DNA from: an uncultured Erwinia sp.
GTDB taxonomy: Bacteria; Pseudomonadota; Gammaproteobacteria; Enterobacterales; Enterobacteriaceae
NCBI GenBank assembly: GCA_946221915.1
Contig: CAMIKG010000017.1
Coordinates: 21,196 to 85,195, forward strand
Direction: 5' to 3'
Length of the DNA stretch: 64,000 nucleotides
The translations under genes and the position numbers were made by a program. This document shows, one piece after another, positions 53,083 to 60,532 of the stretch; position 1 is the first letter of the stretch; each line of letters begins with the position of its first letter. The notes beneath the pieces are model-generated. The model saw only the letters and a list, made by a program, of their open reading frames with translations. It was not told the DNA's origin and ran no database searches.

Positions 53083-54083
53083 TGAGCCAGACAACCTCAG
53101 GTAAACCCCGCTTAACCACCTCAGCGATGATTGCCTCGATTGCCGAAGAGGGACAGGAGACGCGCGCCGCGCCGTTTGGTCATGCGCTGGTGCAGCTGGC
53201 AGAGCAGCGTGCCGATATCGTCGGCATGACCGCGGATCTGGCGAAATACACCGACCTGCATATTTTCGCCCAGGCTTTCCCGCAGCGCTTCTTCCAGATG
53301 GGCATGGCGGAACAGCTGCTGATGGGGGCGGCGGGCGGCATGGCGAAAGAGGGCTTTACGCCGTTTATCACCACCTACGCGGTATTCGCCACCCGTCGCG
53401 CCTATGACTTTATTCACCAGGTGATCGCCGAAGAGAACCTGAATGTGAAAATCTGCGCCGCGCTGCCCGGTCTGACCACCGGCTATGGCCCGAGCCACCA
53501 GGCAACGGAAGATATCGCCATCATGCGCGGCATTCCGGGCATGACGATTATCGATCCCTGTGATGCGATTGATATTGAACAGGCAGTGCCGGCGATTGCT
53601 GAGCATCAGGGACCGGTGTATATGCGCCTGCTGCGCGGCAAGGTGCCGGTGGTGCTGGATAAATACGACTATAAATTCGAGGTGGGCAAAGCGGCGCTGC
53701 TGGAAGAGGGCAACGATGTGCTGCTGATCGCCTCCGGCATCATGACCATGCGCGCGCTCGAAGCGGCGGAGAAGTTACGCAAGGACAATATCAGCGTCGC
53801 GGTGCTGCATGTGCCAACCATCAAGCCGCTGGATGAGAAAACCATTCTGCAGCAGGCGGCGAAGCCGGGACGTCTGGTGATGACCGCCGAGAACCACACC
53901 TGCGTCGGCGGGCTGGGTGAAGCGGTGGCGGCATTGCTGATGCGTCACGGCGTGCGCGCGGAATTTGATACTGTAGGGTTGCCGGATGAGTTCCTGCACG
54001 CGGGCGCTCTGCCGACGCTGCACGATCGCTACGGCATTTCGACGGCAGCGATGGTGGAAAAAATTAAACGTCGCCTGCAATAG
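53082..54083 (+). CDS. Transketolase-like protein, C-terminal subunit
   Basis: A 333-residue partner covering the pyrimidine-binding and C-terminal domains. The catalytic Glu that activates thiamine diphosphate is Glu77 (MGMAEQL). Arg28 (TRAAPFG) and His139 (GPSHQ) match E. coli Arg358 and His473. The usual GEDG before this His is TGYG, so Tyr135 replaces the Asp (E. coli Asp469) that reads the sugar C2 hydroxyl, and the PSNLT phosphate loop is AKYTDL. The ATG at 53082 overlaps the first subunit stop and follows GGAAGGAG; the in-frame ATG at 53028 lies inside the first subunit. Last gene of the operon; convergent with hrpY. Confidence 0.9.
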   Translation: MSQTTSGKPRLTTSAMIASIAEEGQETRAAPFGHALVQLAEQRADIVGMTADLAKYTDLHIFAQAFPQRFFQMGMAEQLLMGAAGGMAKEGFTPFITTYAVFATRRAYDFIHQVIAEENLNVKICAALPGLTTGYGPSHQATEDIAIMRGIPGMTIIDPCDAIDIEQAVPAIAEHQGPVYMRLLRGKVPVVLDKYDYKFEVGKAALLEEGNDVLLIASGIMTMRALEAAEKLRKDNISVAVLHVPTIKPLDEKTILQQAAKPGRLVMTAENHTCVGGLGEAVAALLMRHGVRAEFDTVGLPDEFLHAGALPTLHDRYGISTAAMVEKIKRRLQ

Positions 54084-54096
54084 ACCCTGCCTGCAC

Positions 54097-54126
54097 ACCA
54101 CTGGCGCGCCACAGCGCCAGTGGTGC
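54097..54126. terminator. 12 bp hairpin between transketolase operon and hrpY
   Basis: CACCACTGGCGC / GCGCCAGTGGTG, loop GCCACA, a perfect 12 bp stem filling the 48-base convergent gap. It lacks a T tract but is symmetrical and likely forms the 3' end for both sides. It marks the left edge of the Hrp cluster. Confidence 0.75.
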
Positions 54127-54131
54127 TGCGA

Positions 54132-54773
54132 TTACTGCACCAGATTGTAATTCAGCGAATACTTCACGATATCGGCGTTGTTGCTGAATTTCATCCGCTT
54201 CATCATGCGCGATTTATAGGTACTGACCGTTTTATTGCTGATGGACAGCGTATCGGCAATCGCATTAATGGTTTCGCCATGCGCCAGCATGATCATGATT
54301 TGCCGCTCGCGCATGGTCAGGCTTTCATGCGGCGCGCGGTTGCCGCCGTGATAATCAGAAAAGACAATTTCCTGCGCCAGATCGTAATCGATATAGCGCG
54401 CGCCACGCGCCACGGTGCGGATGGCATGCAGCAAGGCTTCCGGCGGCTTATCCTTGGTGATGTAGCCCAGCGCGCCGCTGTTGAGTACCCGGCGGGCAAT
54501 TTGCGGTTCGTTGTACATGCTCAGCACCAGAATGCGTAACTCCGGGTATTGCGGCGTAATGCGGTTAATCAGATCCTCCCCGCTGATGCCGGGCATCGAG
54601 ATATCCAGCAGCAGCAGGTTGACCTCATGATGGCGCAGCCGCTCCAGCACCTGGCTGCCATCCGGCGCTTCACACACCACTTCAATGGTGTTATCGAGGG
54701 CGAAAATCTGTTTCAGACCTTCACGCATAATCGCGTGATCGTCGGCAATCATCAGCTTAATCTGTTGATCCAT
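54132..54773 (-). CDS. hrpY: HrpY, response regulator
   Basis: A 213-residue NarL/FixJ type regulator. The receiver domain (about 5-122) has the acidic pocket Asp11/Asp12, phospho-acceptor Asp57 (LLLLDIS) and Lys107 (ITKDK); the LuxR-type helix-turn-helix follows at about 150-210 (LTMRERQIMIMLAHGETINAIADTL, TVSTYKSRMM). In Pantoea stewartii and Erwinia amylovora HrpX/HrpY act at the top of the hrp cascade and activate hrpS. The gene lies 3 bases downstream of hrpX. The hrpS gene that usually follows is absent. Confidence 0.95.
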   Translation of the reverse strand: MDQQIKLMIADDHAIMREGLKQIFALDNTIEVVCEAPDGSQVLERLRHHEVNLLLLDISMPGISGEDLINRITPQYPELRILVLSMYNEPQIARRVLNSGALGYITKDKPPEALLHAIRTVARGARYIDYDLAQEIVFSDYHGGNRAPHESLTMRERQIMIMLAHGETINAIADTLSISNKTVSTYKSRMMKRMKFSNNADIVKYSLNYNLVQ

Positions 54774-54776
54774 CGG

Positions 54777-56264
54777 TTATTCGTCCTTTTTGCGCGTACC
54801 GGAGAGGGCATTTTTGCTGCTGGTGAGGGGAAAGGTGAGTTTTACCCGCGTTCCCTTGCCAGGCTCACTGGTAATGACGACTTCGCCGTCCAGCATCCGG
54901 CCTCGTTCCTGCAGGCCCAGCAGGCCAAAGGCGTTTTTATGCACGCGATGGATATTAAAACCTTTACCATTATCCACCACTTCGATCTCCAGCCTCTCCA
55001 GTTGTGGTTTGACAATGATATAGATATTACTGGCGCTGGCGTGGCGCGCGGCGTTGGTCAGCGACTCCTGCACCACACGAAAAGCTGCGGTCAGGGAGAC
55101 TTCATCCAGCTGCACGCTGTGCTCATCCGGCGCCACGAGGATGCAGCGGCAGCCGCCGTTTTTCATAAACTGATCGCGCAGCCACTCCAGCGAGGGGATC
55201 AGCCCGAGATTAAGCACATTTGGCCGCAGGCGGGTGGAGACATCGCGCACCACCTGAATGGTGCTGTCCACCAGCTGGGTCAGATTCGCCAGCTGGGCCT
55301 GGATCACGGCGCTGCCTTCGTCGGCGCGGATCGACAGCAGTGACAATCCGGTGCGCAGCGAGGTGAGATGCTGGCCCAGCTCATCATGGATATCACGCGC
55401 CAGCTGTTTGCGTTCCGCTTCGCGCGCCAGCTCCTGATTGCGTGTCAGCAGGCGCAGTTGCTGGTGGGCGGCACGCAGCTCCTCCTCGGCGCGGCGAATG
55501 CCGGTGATATCGCGCCCGACCGCCAGCACACTGGTCACGTTGCCCTGCAGGTCGTACTCGGCCACGCAGCGGACATTGACCACCCGCGTCTCGCCGTGGC
55601 GTTCAATCACCACTTCATCTTCGCTGTCGCTTTCACTGACCAGCGCCTGCGACACCAGCTTAAAAAAGCTGAGGCCAACGTCGCCACGCGGCACGCTGTC
55701 GGTCAGGGTTTGCTGGATATTCTGTTCGTGCAGGCCAAAGCAGCTGCGCACGGCGGGGTTGGCATAGATACAGCGCATATGTACGTCGAAGCGTGCAATC
55801 AGGTCCGGTGAATTCTCCACCACCCGCTGCATCTGCTTTTCCCGCAGGCGCTGCTGCTCTTTCTGGCGGCGCAGTTCACGCACATCGTGCACCACGCTGA
55901 GGATTTGCAGTTCGCCCTGATTGTCATAAGCGCTGGCGCTGATCTCCACCGGAAACAGTTCGCCGCGGCTGTCGGTATGTTGTGAGGTAAAGGTTATGCC
56001 CTCGGCGCGGATGCTGAGTTTCCACCACAGCGTGACGACATCGCTGTCGCGCAGTTCGTGCTCAATGGTGGAGAACAGCAGCCCGGCCATCTCTTCACGC
56101 GAATAGCCGGTCATCTGACACGCTTTGTCATTAACGTATTTGATGCGTAACTGGCTGTCGATCAGATAAACCGCGTCATGCACGCGATTGAGTGCAATGT
56201 CAGATAATCGGGTGGACGTCACGTCCGCCGGATGTTTTCGGTTAGTCATACCCTGCAGCAGCAT
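54777..56264 (-). CDS. hrpX: HrpX, PAS-domain sensor histidine kinase
   Basis: A 495-residue kinase without membrane segments, so a cytoplasmic sensor. PAS domain 1 (about 20-130), PAS domain 2 (about 143-258), a HisKA_3 dimerisation domain with phospho-acceptor His293 (ARDIHDELGQHLTSLRTGLS) and a HATPase domain (Asn404 in SLTNAARH, DNGKGF at 431-436, GLLGLQERG at 447-455). In relatives it responds to intracellular cues. The ATG at 56264 was chosen for AGAGGG 5-6 bases upstream; Met6 is an alternative. Operon with hrpY. Confidence 0.95.
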   Translation of the reverse strand: MLLQGMTNRKHPADVTSTRLSDIALNRVHDAVYLIDSQLRIKYVNDKACQMTGYSREEMAGLLFSTIEHELRDSDVVTLWWKLSIRAEGITFTSQHTDSRGELFPVEISASAYDNQGELQILSVVHDVRELRRQKEQQRLREKQMQRVVENSPDLIARFDVHMRCIYANPAVRSCFGLHEQNIQQTLTDSVPRGDVGLSFFKLVSQALVSESDSEDEVVIERHGETRVVNVRCVAEYDLQGNVTSVLAVGRDITGIRRAEEELRAAHQQLRLLTRNQELAREAERKQLARDIHDELGQHLTSLRTGLSLLSIRADEGSAVIQAQLANLTQLVDSTIQVVRDVSTRLRPNVLNLGLIPSLEWLRDQFMKNGGCRCILVAPDEHSVQLDEVSLTAAFRVVQESLTNAARHASASNIYIIVKPQLERLEIEVVDNGKGFNIHRVHKNAFGLLGLQERGRMLDGEVVITSEPGKGTRVKLTFPLTSSKNALSGTRKKDE

Positions 56265-56314
56265 AAATCCCTCTGAGTTGCCGTCATGTATTCAGCTACG
56301 CCACATCTCTGCTG

Positions 56315-56336
56315 CCGGGACGGTAGCGCGTCCCGG
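56315..56336. other. Hairpin in the hrpL-hrpX gap
   Basis: Perfect 8 bp stem CCGGGACG / CGTCCCGG with a 6-base loop. The only T-rich flank (ATTATTTT) is on the plus strand, opposite to the genes, so it is not an obvious terminator for hrpL; it may be a processing or attenuating structure ahead of hrpX. Confidence 0.55.
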
Positions 56337-56401
56337 ATTATTTTGTAAGTGTGCTAAATATAATCATGATAATCATAGCATGTTCATGTGGCGGCCCGGA
56401 G

Positions 56402-56944
56402 TCAGGCATAGATATGACCTTTCAATGCTTCGCGTACCCGCGACAGGCGTGAGCGCACGGTGCCAATCGGAATATTCAGCTCCAGCGCCACATCCTGATA
56501 GCTGCCTTCATTCTCCACCAGAATCGCCAGCATGGTGCGGGTATCCGCGGGCAGACGGGCAATGGAATCCAGCGTGACGCCCAGCAGCTGGCGGTGTTCG
56601 GTGATGTCACTGGGATCGTTTTCCAGCAGCAGATCGGCGGTGATATCGTCGTCAAGGCTGTCCAGCAGCCAGCGCCCCTGCTGGTTTTTGTAATAGTTAC
56701 GGATCAGATTCACCGCAATACCAAACACCCAGGTTTCCGGCCGCGACGCGCCAGCAAACTTGTGGCGGTTGCGCAGCACCTCCAGGCAGGTCATCTGCAG
56801 AATATCTTCCACATCTTCGCGGTTGGCGATGCGCTTACGGATAAAGTTCAGCAGCTTCTTATTATGCTGATGGAATACCTCATCCCAGTTTACCTGCAGG
56901 GAAAATTCAGTGGCGTGCTGTGGGGTGGTGACTGGGTTCATCAT
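56402..56944 (-). CDS. hrpL: HrpL, ECF sigma factor of the Hrp regulon
   Basis: A 180-residue ECF sigma factor. Region 2 is at about 30-98 (LLNFIRKRIANREDVEDILQMTCLEVL, then WVFGIAVNLIRNYYKN) and region 4 at about 120-178 (LPADTRTMLAILVENEGSYQDVALELNIPIGTVRSRLSRVRE, quoted in parts). HrpL directs RNA polymerase to hrp boxes before secretion and effector genes. The start has GGAGAG 8 bases upstream. Its own sigma-54 promoter and a HrpS-like site lie at 57001-57129. It is divergent from the hrpJ operon, the arrangement known in Erwinia and Pantoea. Confidence 0.95.
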   Translation of the reverse strand: MMNPVTTPQHATEFSLQVNWDEVFHQHNKKLLNFIRKRIANREDVEDILQMTCLEVLRNRHKFAGASRPETWVFGIAVNLIRNYYKNQQGRWLLDSLDDDITADLLLENDPSDITEHRQLLGVTLDSIARLPADTRTMLAILVENEGSYQDVALELNIPIGTVRSRLSRVREALKGHIYA

Positions 56945-57000
56945 GATGTTCTCTCCGGTTAATCAACAGTGACGCCGTGGCTGGCGCGTTACTGATGCAT

Positions 57001-57016
57001 AGCAAGCGCTATGCCA
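57001..57016 (-). promoter_or_regulatory. Sigma-54 promoter of hrpL
   Basis: On the minus strand TGGCATAGCGCTTGCT matches the sigma-54 consensus TGGCAY-RNNNN-TTGCW at every fixed position. It predicts a transcript start near 56990, about 45 bases before the hrpL ATG. This fits known RpoN/HrpS control of hrpL. Confidence 0.9.
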
Positions 57017-57111
57017 CCGAAAATCCTCTGTCTAACTCGTTGTTTCTTCTGCTTTCCCCTTCTTCACCAGGAGTTATCTGAGAAGAATTCTGTCCCGCTT
57101 TCCGCCGCCGC

Positions 57112-57129
57112 AATGCAACTAATTGCATT
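57112..57129. promoter_or_regulatory. Putative HrpS enhancer site upstream of hrpL
   Basis: Perfect palindrome AATGCAA-CTAA-TTGCATT. Its core TGCAA-N4-TTGCA is, as I recall, the HrpS site mapped in the E. amylovora hrpL promoter at about -138 to -125; here the core lies at about -137 to -124 from the predicted start. Motif and spacing both agree. Confidence 0.8.
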
Positions 57130-57176
57130 AGTGACGCTAAGGAATTATCCGCCAGTGATTTTTTCTGTGACCGGCG

Positions 57177-57204
57177 GGAACCGAACGCCGCCAGCCGACA
57201 CAGA
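57177..57204 (+). promoter_or_regulatory. hrp box (HrpL promoter) of hrpJ
   Basis: GGAACC, 15-base spacer, ACACAGA, against the consensus GGAACC-N15/16-CCACNNA: one mismatch, the first C of the second half. It lies 31 bases before the hrpJ ATG and should drive hrpJ through hrcQ and beyond. Confidence 0.88.
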
Positions 57205-57235
57205 AAGAGGGTGATAAACATCAGGAGCACTGGCG

Positions 57236-58378
57236 ATGATTAAAACGCAACCCGCAATACCGATCCTGCAACACACGGTAAAAGCGTTACTGAAAAGCGG
57301 CGAACAGGCGGCGGCGAAGAGCGCCAGCCGTGCGCCGGATAATGTGCGCACGCGGGCCGAGACGCTGAATGATTCGCTGGAAGAGATTGGCTCGATGTTT
57401 AGCGAAAAGATGGAGAGCAAAACCAAGGCCAGCAATCGCCGCCAGATGCAGGGCAACCTGCTGCGCCATAAAAACGCGGTCAGCAAAATCGAGCACCTGA
57501 ATCAGCTGTTCCAGCTGCTGGACAGCAGCGACAGCCAGCAACTTGACGAGCAGCTGGCTCAGTTGCGCGAAGCGCTGAAACAAACGCCGCCGCCAGACAG
57601 CGAAGCGCTGCTGGAAAAAATGGGCGGCGATCCGACGCGTTGCGATCTGCTGCTGCGCATGGTGAAGGAAGAAGCGGCGATTGCCGGTGACCGCGCGTTA
57701 GCCGACGCCGCCAGCCAGCAACTGAAGCAGCTGCAACAGCAGCACGGCGAGGCGATCCGCGCTGGCAACAATACCGCGCTGGCGCTCGCCGGGCTGACCA
57801 GTGATGCGCAGGAGAAACAGGCGCTGCGCAATATCTACTACCAGAGCATTGTTCATCAGCAGTCGGCGCTGATGATGCTCGATATGCTGCTGGAGCAGGT
57901 GGACCCGCAACAGTTTGTACCAACGCTGCGCACCCTGCAGCAGGCGCTGGCGGATGATTTTGCCGCGCTGGCGCCGTCAATCAGCAGCGGCTCGCTGCGC
58001 CGTATTCTCCATGGCCTGCGCGACGCCGCTGAACTGAATCACACTCTGGCCGCCAGCCACACCCTGCTGAAGCAGCTCGCTGCCGCACTGCCGCACGCGG
58101 TGGAGATGAGCGCAGTGGAACTGACGCGCCGCCTGCTGCAGTTCAGCCATCATGGCGTCTACGGCAGTGATTTCCAGCAACTGGGCGGTGAAGTGGCGGG
58201 CGAGCAGCCGCAGCAGCTGTCGCGCTTTTTCAGCCGTCTGTTTCCGCTGGTGCACCAGCTGCCGCTGTCATTGTGGCTGGAACAGGACACGCGCAATACC
58301 GCGCTGCAACTGCTGCGCGGCCTGATAACCGAACTGGCGAAAGTGGAAAAGCAGCAACAGCTGCGCCACTCCGCGTAA
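57236..58378 (+). CDS. hrpJ: HrpJ (SctW), type III secretion gatekeeper
   Basis: A 380-residue YopN/InvE/MxiC-type protein that controls the switch between translocator and effector export. It is largely helical with long Gln/Leu-rich coiled-coil stretches (about 85-190) and a conserved start of the gatekeeper fold (RAETLNDSLEEIGSMFSEKME near residue 42). AGGAG lies 8 bases upstream of the ATG. First gene of the secretion operon, downstream of the hrp box, 24 bases before hrcV. Confidence 0.9.
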   Translation: MIKTQPAIPILQHTVKALLKSGEQAAAKSASRAPDNVRTRAETLNDSLEEIGSMFSEKMESKTKASNRRQMQGNLLRHKNAVSKIEHLNQLFQLLDSSDSQQLDEQLAQLREALKQTPPPDSEALLEKMGGDPTRCDLLLRMVKEEAAIAGDRALADAASQQLKQLQQQHGEAIRAGNNTALALAGLTSDAQEKQALRNIYYQSIVHQQSALMMLDMLLEQVDPQQFVPTLRTLQQALADDFAALAPSISSGSLRRILHGLRDAAELNHTLAASHTLLKQLAAALPHAVEMSAVELTRRLLQFSHHGVYGSDFQQLGGEVAGEQPQQLSRFFSRLFPLVHQLPLSLWLEQDTRNTALQLLRGLITELAKVEKQQQLRHSA

Positions 58379-58402
58379 CTGAACCTGACCACAAGTGAGA
58401 GC

Positions 58403-60532
58403 ATGGCGATGAATGCCCTTTTTCAGATACTCAACCGCATAGCCATCAGCGCGATGCAGCGTTCCGAAGTGGTCGGCGCGGCGTTTGCCATGGCGCTGGT
58501 GTTTATGCTGATTATTCCGCTGCCGCTGGGGTTAATCGATACGCTGATCGCACTGAATATCTGCCTCTCTTCACTGCTGGTGGTGCTGGCGATGTACCTG
58601 CCGAAACCGCTGGCGTTCTCCACCTTTCCGGCGGTGCTGCTGCTGACCACCATGTTCCGCCTTGCGCTATCGATCTCCACCACCCGCCAGATCCTGATCC
58701 AGCAGGATGCCGGTCACGTGGTGGCCGCGTTCGGCAACTTCGTGGTGGGCGGCAATCTGGCGGTGGGGATGGTGATGTTCTTAATCCTCACCGTGGTGAA
58801 TTTTCTGGTGATCACCAAAGGTTCTGAACGCGTGGCGGAAGTGGCGGCGCGCTTCACGCTGGATGCGATGCCGGGCAAACAGATGTCGATCGACAGCGAT
58901 CTGCGCGCCGGGATGATCGACGTGTTTCAGGCGAAGACGCGGCGTAACGAGCTGGCAAAAGAGAGCCAGCTGTTTGGCGCCATGGACGGCGCGATGAAGT
59001 TCGTCAAAGGCGATGCCATCGCCGGGCTGGTGATCCTGTTTATCAACCTGATTGGCGGCTTCAGCATCGGCGTGCTGCAGCTGGGCATGCCCGCAGGGGA
59101 AGCGATGCATGTCTACTCGATCCTGACCATTGGCGATGGCCTGATCGCCCAGATCCCGGCGCTGCTGATCTCGCTGACCGCCGGGATGATCATCACCCGC
59201 GTCTCCTCAGACAACGAACAGACCCTCGATAACAATATCGGCCGCGAAATTGCCGAGCAGCTCACCAGCCAGCCGAAAGCCTGGATTCTGTCGTCCGTGG
59301 GCATGGTGGGCTTTGCCCTGCTGCCGGGGATGCCGACCGGCGTGTTTCTGCTGCTGGCGGCGCTGACGATGATCAGCGGCGGCTTCCAGCTGTGGCGTGT
59401 GCGACAGGAGATGACGCTGGCGCAGCCGCAAATGGAAAACGAAGTGATCCCGCCGGAGCTGAATGGCCGCGAAGATCTGCGCCAGTTCAACCCGACGCGG
59501 CCGTATCTGATCACCTTCCCGGCCGCCTGCCGCGGCAACCCGGAAACGCTGGAGCTGGTGCAGGAGATCCGTCGTCTGCGTAACCGCATCGTCTACCACT
59601 TCGGTTTCACCTTACCGGCGTTTGATATCGAGTTTGTTGAGCAGCAGCGCGAGGACGAGTTTCGCTTCTCCGTATACGAGATCCCGAAAGTGGTCGGCAG
59701 CTTCAATACCCCGCTGCTGGCGGTGAAACGCAGCTGGCTGGAGCAGATCGGCGAAGCGGATCGTGCAGGGGTGATCGAAGGGGAAGAGCGCCGTCGCGAG
59801 CAGGATCTGATCTGGCTGCCGCCGGATCATCCGCTGCTGCAAAACGAAGAGGTCGAGCGCTGGAGCGCGCGCCAGCTGCTGGTGCGCCGCATGGAGAATG
59901 CCATTCACGCCAGCAGTCCGCACTTTATCGGCCTGCAGGAGACGCGCGCGCTGATGGGCTGGCTGGAAGCGGAACAGCCGGAGCTGTCGCAGGAGCTACA
60001 GCGCGTGATGCCGTTAACGCGCTTCTCGGGCGTGCTGCAGAAGCTGGTGGCGGAACGTATACCGCTGCGCTCGGTGCGTGCGATTGCCGAGGCGTTAATT
60101 GAGCATGGCCAGCATGAGCGCGATGTGCATCTGCTGACGGATCAGGTGCGCATTACGCTGAAAAATCATCTGTGCCATCAGTATGCCCGGCCCGATGGCC
60201 TGCATGTCTGGCTGCTGACGCCGGAACTGGAAGAGCAGCTGCGCGATGCGCTGCGTCAGACGCAGAACGACATCTTTTTTGCCCTGATGCAGGAGCAGGT
60301 CAGCGCCATCCTGAGCGAAGTCGGACGCGCGTTCTCCGTCGACAGCGATCCACAGGCGGTGCTGCTGGTGGCGCAGGATCTGCGCAGCCCGATGCGCACG
60401 CTGATCGCCGAAGAGTATCACAATGTGCCGGTGCTCTCGTTTGCCGAGCTGCAGCCTAATCTGGCGGTGAACGTGCTGGGACGTCTCGATCTCGATCCCG
60501 CCGTTTACGCACTTACCACCTGGGAGAGTTAA
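58403..60532 (+). CDS. hrcV: HrcV (SctV), type III export gate protein
   Basis: Also called HrpI in Erwinia. A 709-residue FHIPEP family protein: about eight helices in residues 20-330, with the family signature region RNELAKESQLFGAMDGAMKFVKGDAIAG near 180, and a large cytoplasmic domain (about 360-709) that forms the nonameric ring above the export channel. The family couples proton flow to protein export. Overlaps hrpQ by 1 base (TAATG). Confidence 0.96.
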   Translation: MAMNALFQILNRIAISAMQRSEVVGAAFAMALVFMLIIPLPLGLIDTLIALNICLSSLLVVLAMYLPKPLAFSTFPAVLLLTTMFRLALSISTTRQILIQQDAGHVVAAFGNFVVGGNLAVGMVMFLILTVVNFLVITKGSERVAEVAARFTLDAMPGKQMSIDSDLRAGMIDVFQAKTRRNELAKESQLFGAMDGAMKFVKGDAIAGLVILFINLIGGFSIGVLQLGMPAGEAMHVYSILTIGDGLIAQIPALLISLTAGMIITRVSSDNEQTLDNNIGREIAEQLTSQPKAWILSSVGMVGFALLPGMPTGVFLLLAALTMISGGFQLWRVRQEMTLAQPQMENEVIPPELNGREDLRQFNPTRPYLITFPAACRGNPETLELVQEIRRLRNRIVYHFGFTLPAFDIEFVEQQREDEFRFSVYEIPKVVGSFNTPLLAVKRSWLEQIGEADRAGVIEGEERRREQDLIWLPPDHPLLQNEEVERWSARQLLVRRMENAIHASSPHFIGLQETRALMGWLEAEQPELSQELQRVMPLTRFSGVLQKLVAERIPLRSVRAIAEALIEHGQHERDVHLLTDQVRITLKNHLCHQYARPDGLHVWLLTPELEEQLRDALRQTQNDIFFALMQEQVSAILSEVGRAFSVDSDPQAVLLVAQDLRSPMRTLIAEEYHNVPVLSFAELQPNLAVNVLGRLDLDPAVYALTTWES

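Noticed and set aside
52237..54083. The split transketolase as 1-deoxyxylulose 5-phosphate synthase or a pyruvate dehydrogenase E1 pair
   Set aside because: The motif order SHGH, SLGQG, SDGE and DINRQ fits transketolase, and the thiamine-activating Glu is in a transketolase-type MGMAEQ context. No lipoyl or E2/E3 partner is linked.
56402..56944. hrpL as a FecI-like iron sigma factor
   Set aside because: No anti-sigma or TonB receptor gene is adjacent. Divergence from hrpJ, the sigma-54 promoter and the hrp box make HrpL the right call.
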